Shown here one piece after another: positions 1 to 6,625 of a DNA stretch of 9,233 bases; the first letter of the stretch is position 1, and the number at the start of each line of letters is the position of its first letter. The DNA is taken from positions 1-9,233 of the forward strand of contig JBFFZZ010000115.1 of NCBI GenBank assembly GCA_041568335.1, read 5' to 3'. Made by a program: the position numbers and the translations under genes. Below the pieces are notes generated by a model. It did not search any database. It saw only the letters and a list, made by a program, of their open reading frames with translations, and had not been told where the DNA came from. Origin of the DNA: WVWW01 sp041568335 (lineage in GTDB: Bacteria > Acidobacteriota > Polarisedimenticolia > Polarisedimenticolales > Polarisedimenticolaceae).

Positions 1-140
1 ATGTTACCCTTGAGATCCGGTAGGACGAGGCACCCCAGAGGCCGCGTCTGACGCGGCGGGATCCCATCCGGGTCGCCCCCTTCAATCGCCCGCCGGGTTT
101 CCCGTTCCCTTCTCGTGGTCGCCCCGCCACGACCTCTCCG
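1..140. other. Unassigned 5' flank of the truncated propeller gene
   Basis: No gene could be supported here. The frame of the downstream propeller gene is open from 24 but translates to a Pro/Arg-rich stretch unlike a propeller or signal peptide, and it is stopped by TAG at 21-23. The ATG at position 1 opens only 16 codons before TGA at 49-51. The change from unrecognisable to propeller-like sequence lies at about 125-141. It may be a rearrangement junction, an assembly edge or a diverged frameshifted remnant. Confidence 0.5.
41..57. repeat. Perfect 8-bp inverted repeat around one base
   Basis: GCCGCGTC and GACGCGGC flank a single T, giving a 17-bp palindrome-like site that as RNA could fold as a 6-bp stem with a 5-nt loop. 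It is directly followed by the palindrome GGGATCCC (58-65). No T-tract follows, so it is not a convincing terminator. In GC-rich DNA such a site can arise by chance. Confidence 0.35.
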
Positions 141-2009
141 GTGCTGGCCGCGGGCGTGCTGGTGGTGGCCATCGGAGCGCCGGAAGGCAAGGCCATCGCC
201 GGCTTCGATCCCGCCGACGGTAAGCTCCTGTGGGCGCTCGGCGAGGACAAGATCAACTACCAGTCCCCGATCGTCGGCAAGATCGGTGGCAAGAACCAGG
301 TCGTTGCGGCGGGGGATGCGAAGCTCTTCGGGATCGACGCGGCCAACGGCAAGATCCTCTGGGAGTTCGAACATGAGGGCAACGGCGGCGCGATCGGCAT
401 GGGGAGCATGATCCCGGTTCCCGCAGGCGAGGGCCGCTTCCTGATCCTGAACTCGAACGACGGATCGAAGATGCTGCAGGTCGGGGACAAGGACGGGGCC
501 TACGAGGTCACCGAAGTCTGGGCCAACAACGCCTTCCGCGGGACCTACGTCACGCCGGCCTACCACGACGGCCACTTTTACGGCATGAGCGGTCGCATCT
601 TCACCTGTGTCGAGGCGGCGACGGGCGAGACCAAGTGGAAGTCGCGCGAGCCGGGTGACGGTTTCCCGACCGTCGTCGGCGACAAGATCGTCGTCGTCAC
701 GAAGCCCGGATCGATTCACGTGATCGAGGCCTCGCCCAAGGGTTACAACGAGCTGGCTCAGCTCGAGCTGTTCGAGGAGCATTCCTGGTCCGAGGTGGCC
801 TTTGCGGGTGGGCACCTGTTCGCGCGCAGCATGAACGAGCTGGTGCGCGTCGATCTCGCCACCGCCGTCGAGAAGCCTCGCGCCGCGAGCTGGGTCGGGA
901 CGACCCGGTTCGGCGAGTTTCTTGCCAAGGTCGACGCCGCCACCGACAAACAGGCGCTGCTCGACAAGTTCATGGGCGAGCAGAAGCGGTTCCCGATCAT
1001 CGAAGCGCCCGACATCGTGCACTTCGTGTACCGCGGCGAGGCGAACGACGTCGGGATCGTCGGTGATCTCCTCGGTTTTCGCCGTGAGGACCCGATGGTG
1101 CACGTTCCCGGGACCGACCTGTTCTATTACTCGATGCGGGTCGAGCCGAACGCGGCGGCGACCTACGGCTTCATCGTCGATTTTGCCGAGGAGGCGATCC
1201 CGGATCCGTTGAACGACAACCCCGCCTCCGGTCTGTTCGGCGACGTTTCGTTCCTGGCGATGCCTCGTTGGAAGGGCTTCGAGTACGAGCGGCAAGCGGG
1301 TCGTGGGGGCTCGATCGAGACCGTGGAGTGGGAGAGTGCCGCCAAGGAAGGCGCCAAGCGGACCGCGGAGGTCTACCTCCCGGCCGGGTACGACCCCTCC
1401 AGACGCTATCCCGTGGCGTACATTCACGTCGGTCAGGCCGCGCTCGAGGACGGTTTGATGAAGAACACGCTCGACCACGTCGTGGGCAAGAGCGTGCAGC
1501 CGCTGATCGCGGTCTTCATCCACGTCGATGAGGAGACTCCGGGAGATACACGGCCGCCGGCCTATCAGACGATGGTCGTCGAGGAGCTGATCCCGCTGAT
1601 CGATGGGAAGTACTCGACGGTCCCCGGGCGCGAGGGCCGCGTGACAATCGGCTCCGGCCAAGGCGCCAACGTCGCGCTGACCACGGCCTTCATGCATTCG
1701 GACGTGTTCGGAGGCGTCGGCGCGCAGTCGGCCAATCTGGGTTTTTTCGGTCCGGTCTCGTTTGCGGACCTGGTCAAGGGCGCCGACGAGCAGCCGATGA
1801 CGATCTACCTCGACTGGGGGACCTACCACCTGCGCTCGCCGCACGAGGCGTGGGACATGTCGGTCGACAGCCGCGACGCGTTCCAGATGCTTCGCGAAAA
1901 GGGCTACCGGCCCGCGGGCGGCGAGCGACCCGAGGGCTACGGCTGGAAATGCTGGCGTGCCAGCAGCGAAGAGCTGCTGGCGTCGCTCCTACCGCTGACC
2001 GATTCCTAG
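141..2009 (+). CDS. PQQ-like beta-propeller / esterase-fold fusion protein, 5' end missing or disrupted
   Basis: This is a 622-residue reading frame counted from a GTG at 141. Residues 1-240 look like blades of a PQQ-like (quinoprotein-type) propeller, with repeats of the form D-x-A-x-G-K-x-L-W near residues 23-31, 66-74 and 158-166. Residues about 280-385 resemble the N-terminal E-set domain of Fes-type esterases. Residues about 395-620 form an alpha/beta-hydrolase of the putative esterase (esterase D/Fes) family. The nucleophile elbow reads GSGQG (504-508), with Gly506 where Ser is expected, and the C-terminal EGYGW (598-602) lacks the usual His, so hydrolase activity is doubtful. The GTG has no Shine-Dalgarno sequence, falls inside a propeller strand and leaves no signal peptide. 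The frame is open back to a stop at 21-23, so the true start is lost or frameshifted. It converges on fdhD with 32 bp between stops. Domain calls are family knowledge; the loss of activity is inference. Confidence 0.8.
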   Translation: MLAAGVLVVAIGAPEGKAIAGFDPADGKLLWALGEDKINYQSPIVGKIGGKNQVVAAGDAKLFGIDAANGKILWEFEHEGNGGAIGMGSMIPVPAGEGRFLILNSNDGSKMLQVGDKDGAYEVTEVWANNAFRGTYVTPAYHDGHFYGMSGRIFTCVEAATGETKWKSREPGDGFPTVVGDKIVVVTKPGSIHVIEASPKGYNELAQLELFEEHSWSEVAFAGGHLFARSMNELVRVDLATAVEKPRAASWVGTTRFGEFLAKVDAATDKQALLDKFMGEQKRFPIIEAPDIVHFVYRGEANDVGIVGDLLGFRREDPMVHVPGTDLFYYSMRVEPNAAATYGFIVDFAEEAIPDPLNDNPASGLFGDVSFLAMPRWKGFEYERQAGRGGSIETVEWESAAKEGAKRTAEVYLPAGYDPSRRYPVAYIHVGQAALEDGLMKNTLDHVVGKSVQPLIAVFIHVDEETPGDTRPPAYQTMVVEELIPLIDGKYSTVPGREGRVTIGSGQGANVALTTAFMHSDVFGGVGAQSANLGFFGPVSFADLVKGADEQPMTIYLDWGTYHLRSPHEAWDMSVDSRDAFQMLREKGYRPAGGERPEGYGWKCWRASSEELLASLLPLTDS

Positions 2010-2041
2010 CGCTTCTTGCCGACCCACGGCCGGAAGGAGGT

Positions 2042-2896
2042 TCAGAGGATCCGGTCGCCGCCCGAATAGACGTTGAATCGCGCCGCCGATGCGAACCCGA
2101 CCAACGTCATCCCGAACCGGTCGGCCATCTCGACGGCGAGACTCGATGGCGCGCCGACCGCGACGATCAGCGGGATCCCGCCGACCAACGCTTTCTGCAG
2201 GATCTCGAAACTGGCGCGTCCGCTGACGACCATACCGAATCCGGAGAGCGGCGCTTCGCCGTCGAGGAACCGGCGGCCGATCAGCTTGTCGACGGCGTTG
2301 TGCCGGCCGACGTCCTCGCGAATCTCCACGAGATCTCCGTCCGGCGTGACCAGACCCGCGGCGTGCAACCCACCCGTCCGATCGAACACCGGTTGCGCCG
2401 CGCGTAGCTTGTCCGGTAGCTCGTGGACATCGCCGCGTCTGAAGCGCGGCTCGCCGCCCGGTAACGGGTCGATCCCCTTGACCTGGACGGCGTCGAGCGA
2501 CGCCTTGCCACAGATCCCGCAGCTCGACGTCGTGTAGAAGTGCCGCTCGAGCGACTTCATGTCGAGCTCCACGCCGGCCGCCAGGTCGACACGCACGATA
2601 TTGCTCGTCTCTCGTCCGGGAACCGCCGGGCCGCAGAACTCGATCGAGTCGATCTGCGATCGGTCTTTCAGGATTCCCTCGGTGTACAGGAAACCGGCCG
2701 CCAGCTCGAAGTCGTTTCCCGGCGTACGCATCGTGATCGAGAGGCTCCGTGCGGTGCGGCGCTCGCGCGGGCCGAACCCGACACGGATCTCCATCGGTTC
2801 CTCGACGGCCAGCAGGTCGTCTCTCTTCAGAGGCTCGCCACCGAACCGCATCTCGGCAACCGGTACGGGGGTCTCTCGTTCGTTGTTGGAGTCCAT
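2042..2896 (-). CDS. fdhD: Formate dehydrogenase accessory sulfurtransferase FdhD
   Basis: This 284-residue protein matches FdhD over its whole length; the E. coli protein is of similar size (about 277). FdhD is a cytoplasmic factor that passes sulfur from a cysteine desulfurase to the bis-molybdopterin guanine dinucleotide cofactor, which formate dehydrogenase needs for activity. Visible family motifs, in order: EEPMEIRV (32-39), MRTPGNDFELAAGFLYTEGI (56-75), the catalytic CxxC loop SSCGICGKAS (Cys126 and Cys129), FDRTGGLHAAG (171-181), DVGRHNAVDKLIG (195-207), SGRASFEI (225-232), VGAPSSLAVE (247-256) and a C-terminal RFNVYSGG. All look intact. The ATG at 2894-2896 is preferred because it gives the normal length, although the region upstream has only a weak purine-rich match. 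It is divergent from the VPS10-type gene and convergent with the propeller/esterase gene. No formate dehydrogenase or molybdopterin genes are in the window. Confidence 0.96.
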   Translation of the reverse strand: MDSNNERETPVPVAEMRFGGEPLKRDDLLAVEEPMEIRVGFGPRERRTARSLSITMRTPGNDFELAAGFLYTEGILKDRSQIDSIEFCGPAVPGRETSNIVRVDLAAGVELDMKSLERHFYTTSSCGICGKASLDAVQVKGIDPLPGGEPRFRRGDVHELPDKLRAAQPVFDRTGGLHAAGLVTPDGDLVEIREDVGRHNAVDKLIGRRFLDGEAPLSGFGMVVSGRASFEILQKALVGGIPLIVAVGAPSSLAVEMADRFGMTLVGFASAARFNVYSGGDRIL

Positions 2897-2987
2897 GCCG
2901 CGTGGATTCTACCCCGCGCCCTCTTGACCCGACCCGGGTGGCGGCTCAGACTGGGCGCTTCCAACCAACGGTAAAGGGGCAGGTTCC
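2897..2987. promoter_or_regulatory. Divergent intergenic region with possible promoters and a ribosome binding site
   Basis: The 91 bp between the divergent starts of fdhD and the VPS10-type gene must hold both 5' signals. For the plus-strand gene, TTGACC at 2924-2929 resembles a -35 box, but the hexamer 17 bp downstream (CAGACT, 2947-2952) matches the -10 consensus at only three positions. The palindrome ACCCGGGT (2932-2939) lies between the two. AAAGGGG at 2973-2979 is a good Shine-Dalgarno sequence 8 nt before the ATG at 2988. No clear promoter for fdhD was seen. The promoter call is tentative; the ribosome binding site is reasonably firm. Confidence 0.35.
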
Positions 2988-5900
2988 ATGAAACGAGTGA
3001 TCCAGCTGTGTACGTGGGTCGTCTTGCTGGTCCTGGCGCTGGCGCCCGTCGCGGACGCCAAGAAGGGCAAGAAAGACAAGAAGGACGCCGCCGAGGAAAC
3101 CGAGGACAAGGGCCCGTTGAACGCGGGGACCCTTTCCGGTCTCGGGTTCCGGACGATCGGGCCGGCGCTGACCTCGGGACGCATCGGCGACATCGCCGTA
3201 TCGCCCCACGACCAGGACACCTGGTTCGTCGCCGTCGCCTCGGGGGGTGTCTGGAAAACGACCAACCACGGCACGACGTTCGAACCGGTGTTCGACGGCC
3301 AGGGTTCGTACTCCATCGGTTGCGTCACCGTCGACCCGAACAACCCAGCCGTGGTGTGGGTCGGGACGGGCGAGAACAACAGCCAACGCAGCGTCGGATT
3401 CGGCGACGGGGTCTACAAGTCGGTCGATGGCGGAACCAGCTGGGACAACGTCGGGCTCGAGGAATCCGAGCACATCGGTAAGATCCTGATCGACCCGCGC
3501 GACTCCGACGTCGTCTATGTCGCCGCCCAGGGCCCGCTGTGGAACCCGGGCGGCGAGCGCGGCCTCTACAAGACGATCGACGGCGGAGAGAACTGGGAGC
3601 TCGTGCTGGAGATCAGCGAAAACACGGGGGTGACCGACGTCGTGTTCCACCCGCAAGACCCGGACACGCTCTACGCCGCCGCCTACCAACGACGTCGCCG
3701 CGTCTGGACCCTGATCGACGGTGGTCCCGAGTCGACGATCTACAAGTCGACCGACGCGGGCGCGACGTGGGACAAGGCGGCCGGCGGTTTGCCGAAGACC
3801 GACCTCGGCCGCATCGGTCTCGCGGTAACGCCCGCCGCCCCCGACACGGTCTACGCGATCGTCGAGGCCGAACGCGGAGAGAGCGGGTTTTTCCGCTCGA
3901 CGGATCGGGCGGCGACCTGGTCGAAGCAGAGCGATTACATCAGCAGTAGCCCGCAGTATTACCAGGAGATCGTCGCCGACCCGCACGACGCGGATCGGGT
4001 CTATTCGCTGGACACCTGGATGCAGGTGACGGAAAACGGCGGCAAGTCCTTCTCGGGCGTCGGCGAGACGCACAAGCACGTGGACAATCACGCACTCTGG
4101 ATCGATCCCGCCAACACCGATCACCTGATCGCCGGCTGCGACGGCGGGATCTACGAGACCTTCGATCGCGGCGCCACGTGGCGGTATCAGCCGAACCTGC
4201 CGGTGACCCAGTTTTATCGCATCGAGCCGGACAACGATTTTCCGTTCTACAACGTTTATGGCGGGACCCAGGACAACTTCACGCTCGGCGGCCCCTCGCG
4301 CACCGTCAGCGCAAACGGCATCACGAATCGCGAGTGGTTCGTCACGCTCGGTGGTGACGGCTTCGAACCACAGATCGATCCCGAGAACCCGGACATCATC
4401 TACTCGCAGTATCAGAACGGCGGGCTGGCGCGCTTCGACCGGGCCAGCGGCGAGTCGATCGACATCCAGCCCCAGGTCGATTACGACGAGGACCCGTTGC
4501 GCTGGAACTGGGATTCGGCGCTGATCATCAGCCCGCACTCGCACACACGCCTGTACTACGCGGCGCAACGTGTGTTCCGCAGCGACGACCGCGGTGACAC
4601 GTGGACCCCGATCAGCGCGGATCTCACCCGCGGTCTCGATCGCAACCAGCTCGAGACGATGGGCCGGATCCAGAAAATCGACGCGGTGGCCAAAAGCGCC
4701 TCGACCTCACAGTACGGCAACATCGTCGTGATGTCCGAGTCCGCGCTGGCCGAGGGGTTGCTCTATGCGGGGACCGACGACGGCGTGATCCAGGTGCTCG
4801 AGGGCGACACCTGGCGCAAGATCGACAGCTTCCCCGGGATCTACGAGCTGAGCTACGTCAGCGACATCGAGGCCAGCCTGCACGCCACCGACCGCGTGTA
4901 TGCGGCGTTCGACGACCACAAGAGCGGCGACTTCAAACCCTACTTGCTGCGCAGCGACGACCGCGGCGCCAGCTGGCGTACGATCGTGGGCGATCTGCCC
5001 GAGCGCGGCACGGTCTACTCGGTCGTGGAGGATCACGTCGACGAGAACCTGCTGTTCGCCGGCACCGAGTTCGGCGTCTTCGTCACCGTCGACGGCGGGA
5101 AGAAGTGGATTCAGCTCAAGGGCGGCCTACCGGTCATCGCGGCGCGCGACCTCGATGTCCAGCGGCGTGAAAGCGACCTCGTCGTCGGCACGTTCGGCCG
5201 TGGTATCTACATCCTCGACGACTACTCCGCCTTGCGGCAGATCGACGAGGCCTCGCTCGAAGCGGGGCCGACGATCTACCCGGTCAAACGAGCGTGGATG
5301 TTCATGGAGTCGACGCCGCTGGGTCTGCGCGGCAAGTCGTTTCAGGGCGATGCGTTCTACTCGGCGCCCAACCCGGAGGTCGGCGCGACCTTCACCTACT
5401 TCATCAAGGATGGACTCGAGACCCTCAAGAAGAAACGTCAGAAGGAGGAGCAGCAGCGCGAGGACGCGGACGAACCCTACGATTACCCGAGCTGGGAGGC
5501 GATCGAGGCCGAGGAACGCGAGGAGAAGCCGGCCGTCATCCTCACCGTGACCGACAGCGACGGCAACGTGGTTCGGCGAATCAGCGGTTCAACGACCGCC
5601 GGCGTCCACCGGGCGACCTGGGACCTGCGCTACCCCTCGATGGAGCCGACGCGGTTGCAACCGCCGTCGTTCAATAATCCGTTCGCCGATCCGCCGCGTG
5701 GGCCGATGGTCGTCCCCGGCAAGTACAACGTCTCGCTGGCGCAGCGCGTCGACGGTGAGTGGAGCGAGCTCGCCGGGCCGGTCGAGTTCGAGACGGTGGC
5801 GTTGGGCGCGGCGACCCTCGCCGCCGAGGACAAGCGGGCGTTGCTCGCGTTCCAACTCAAGGTCGCGCGGTTGCAACGCGCCGTGCTGGGTGCCGGGAGG

Positions 5901-6305
5901 ACGATCCGCGAGGCCAACACGCGTCTCGACCATCTGAAGAAAGCTTACGAGGACACTCCAGGAGCATCGTCCGAGATCGCCGACGAGATTCGCGCGCTCG
6001 AGGACCGGCTTGCCGACATCGATACGGAGCTCAACGGCGACCGCGTGCGCGGCCGCCGCAACGAGCCGACGCACCGCTCGATCTCGCGTCGCGTGGGACG
6101 GATCGTGTCGGCGCAGTGGTCGTCCACCGCGGCGCCGACGCAAACGAATCTCGATGCCTACCGGATCGCCGGTCGGGCGTTCGAGAAGACGCTCGCCGCG
6201 TTGCAGGAGCTCGTCGAGAAAGACCTCGCGGGACTCGAGGAGAGGATGGAGCACGCCGGGGCGCCGTGGACACCGGGACGTGTTCCGCGATGGAAGATGG
6301 AATAG
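2988..6305 (+). CDS. Secreted VPS10/sortilin-like BNR-repeat beta-propeller protein
   Basis: This 1,105-residue protein begins with a signal peptide: MKR, a hydrophobic core at about 9-20, and likely cleavage after VADA (residue 24). A Lys/Glu/Asp-rich tether follows (25-42). Residues about 50-750 form one or two propellers with at least seven Asp-box (S/T-x-D-x-G-x-T/S-W) motifs near 145-153, 196-204, 253-261, 303-311, 391-398, 531-539 and 655-663, plus degenerate copies near 90, 347 and 699. Residues about 795-935 resemble a FlgD/Ig-like domain interrupted by a highly charged segment (811-848). Residues about 940-1090 are predicted helical, possibly coiled coil. Databases often call such proteins glycosyl hydrolase or sortilin-like, but I see no catalytic evidence; Asp boxes are structural. 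An extracytoplasmic binding or scaffold role is inferred. The start is supported by AAAGGGG 8 nt upstream. Length is normal for the family. Confidence 0.88.
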   Translation: MKRVIQLCTWVVLLVLALAPVADAKKGKKDKKDAAEETEDKGPLNAGTLSGLGFRTIGPALTSGRIGDIAVSPHDQDTWFVAVASGGVWKTTNHGTTFEPVFDGQGSYSIGCVTVDPNNPAVVWVGTGENNSQRSVGFGDGVYKSVDGGTSWDNVGLEESEHIGKILIDPRDSDVVYVAAQGPLWNPGGERGLYKTIDGGENWELVLEISENTGVTDVVFHPQDPDTLYAAAYQRRRRVWTLIDGGPESTIYKSTDAGATWDKAAGGLPKTDLGRIGLAVTPAAPDTVYAIVEAERGESGFFRSTDRAATWSKQSDYISSSPQYYQEIVADPHDADRVYSLDTWMQVTENGGKSFSGVGETHKHVDNHALWIDPANTDHLIAGCDGGIYETFDRGATWRYQPNLPVTQFYRIEPDNDFPFYNVYGGTQDNFTLGGPSRTVSANGITNREWFVTLGGDGFEPQIDPENPDIIYSQYQNGGLARFDRASGESIDIQPQVDYDEDPLRWNWDSALIISPHSHTRLYYAAQRVFRSDDRGDTWTPISADLTRGLDRNQLETMGRIQKIDAVAKSASTSQYGNIVVMSESALAEGLLYAGTDDGVIQVLEGDTWRKIDSFPGIYELSYVSDIEASLHATDRVYAAFDDHKSGDFKPYLLRSDDRGASWRTIVGDLPERGTVYSVVEDHVDENLLFAGTEFGVFVTVDGGKKWIQLKGGLPVIAARDLDVQRRESDLVVGTFGRGIYILDDYSALRQIDEASLEAGPTIYPVKRAWMFMESTPLGLRGKSFQGDAFYSAPNPEVGATFTYFIKDGLETLKKKRQKEEQQREDADEPYDYPSWEAIEAEEREEKPAVILTVTDSDGNVVRRISGSTTAGVHRATWDLRYPSMEPTRLQPPSFNNPFADPPRGPMVVPGKYNVSLAQRVDGEWSELAGPVEFETVALGAATLAAEDKRALLAFQLKVARLQRAVLGAGRTIREANTRLDHLKKAYEDTPGASSEIADEIRALEDRLADIDTELNGDRVRGRRNEPTHRSISRRVGRIVSAQWSSTAAPTQTNLDAYRIAGRAFEKTLAALQELVEKDLAGLEERMEHAGAPWTPGRVPRWKME

Positions 6306-6320
6306 CGCTCAAAAAATAGC

Positions 6321-6357
6321 GCCACGGGGGTCGGCCCCTTCCACCGGCCCCCGTGGC
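6321..6357. terminator. GC-rich hairpin, possible transcription terminator
   Basis: GCCACGGGGGTCGG (6321-6334) pairs with CCGGCCCCCGTGGC (6344-6357) to give a 14-bp stem with one T-G wobble and a 9-nt loop. It begins 15 nt after the stop codon of the VPS10-type gene. No T-run follows on the plus strand. The A-run at 6311-6316 would give a U-tract only for transcripts moving leftwards. It most likely ends or protects the upstream plus-strand transcript, but it is not a canonical intrinsic terminator in that direction. Confidence 0.55.
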
Positions 6358-6441
6358 TCAAATAGAGCATCACACACGGAAGTATCGATGGAGCGACAAC
6401 GGCTGCCCGGGGGTGGGCGTTCCGAGCCACATCCAACCGGC

Positions 6442-6480
6442 CGATACGGGGAACCGAAGCTCCAAAGAGGGGGCGTATCG
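6442..6480. repeat. Inverted repeat CGATACG / CGTATCG with 25-nt spacer
   Basis: CGATACG at 6442-6448 is the exact reverse complement of CGTATCG at 6474-6480. In the peptidase leader this could form a 7-bp stem with a purine-rich 25-nt loop, or be a pair of half-sites. No known riboswitch class was recognised around it. Chance occurrence is possible. Confidence 0.25.
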
Positions 6481-6612
6481 ACCGCAACGAATCTATCGGG
6501 TACAAGCGTGGCGAAACAGGGCCGGGCGTTTCTTGACGACGATCTCCGCCAAATAAGCGGCACGGCTCCAAAAGCCCCGTCTTTGTTGCGCCTCTTTGTT
6601 AACGTGGGTCAC

Positions 6613-6618
6613 GGAGGT
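6613..6618 (+). promoter_or_regulatory. Ribosome binding site fixing the S9 peptidase start
   Basis: GGAGGT lies 7 nt before the ATG at 6626. It decides the start: an in-frame TTG at 6596 would extend the protein by ten residues, but it has no Shine-Dalgarno sequence and would place polar residues before the signal peptide. Confidence 0.85.
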
Positions 6619-6625
6619 GTCTGCC

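Larger units (their letters stand above)
6306..6625. other. 320-bp non-coding gap between the VPS10-type gene and the S9 peptidase gene
   Basis: No convincing gene was found on either strand; the short open frames here have no ribosome binding site and no recognisable protein character. The gap holds a strong hairpin near its left end (6321-6357), a distant 7-bp inverted repeat (6442-6448 with 6474-6480), a TTGACG hexamer at 6533-6538 without a well-spaced -10 box, an 8-bp direct repeat TCTTTGTT (6580-6587 and 6593-6600), and the ribosome binding site of the peptidase gene. It probably contains the peptidase promoter and leader. Confidence 0.6.

Noticed and set aside
2010..2041. Bidirectional terminator between the convergent propeller/esterase and fdhD genes
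   Set aside because: The 32-bp gap shows no stable stem and no T-run on either strand.
2946..4568. A 540-codon open frame on the minus strand opposite the VPS10-type gene
   Set aside because: Its translation is Arg/Val/Asp-rich with no recognisable domain, and it overlaps the divergent promoter and a well-supported gene with clear Asp-box repeats. Long antisense frames are expected in GC-rich coding DNA.
6533..6556. TTGACG plus AAATAA as a sigma-70-type promoter for the peptidase
   Set aside because: The spacing is only 12 bp and the second hexamer matches the -10 consensus poorly.
6308..6571. Short open frames on both strands in the 320-bp gap
   Set aside because: None has a ribosome binding site or recognisable protein character, and they overlap the hairpin and leader sequence.
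6596..6625. Upstream TTG start for the S9 peptidase
   Set aside because: GGAGGT at 6613-6618 is correctly spaced for the ATG at 6626, and starting there gives a normal signal peptide.
6604..6625. The GGGTCACGGAGG sequence as part of a cyclic di-GMP riboswitch
   Set aside because: The rest of the conserved GEMM core and its two stems are absent; it is simply the ribosome binding site region.
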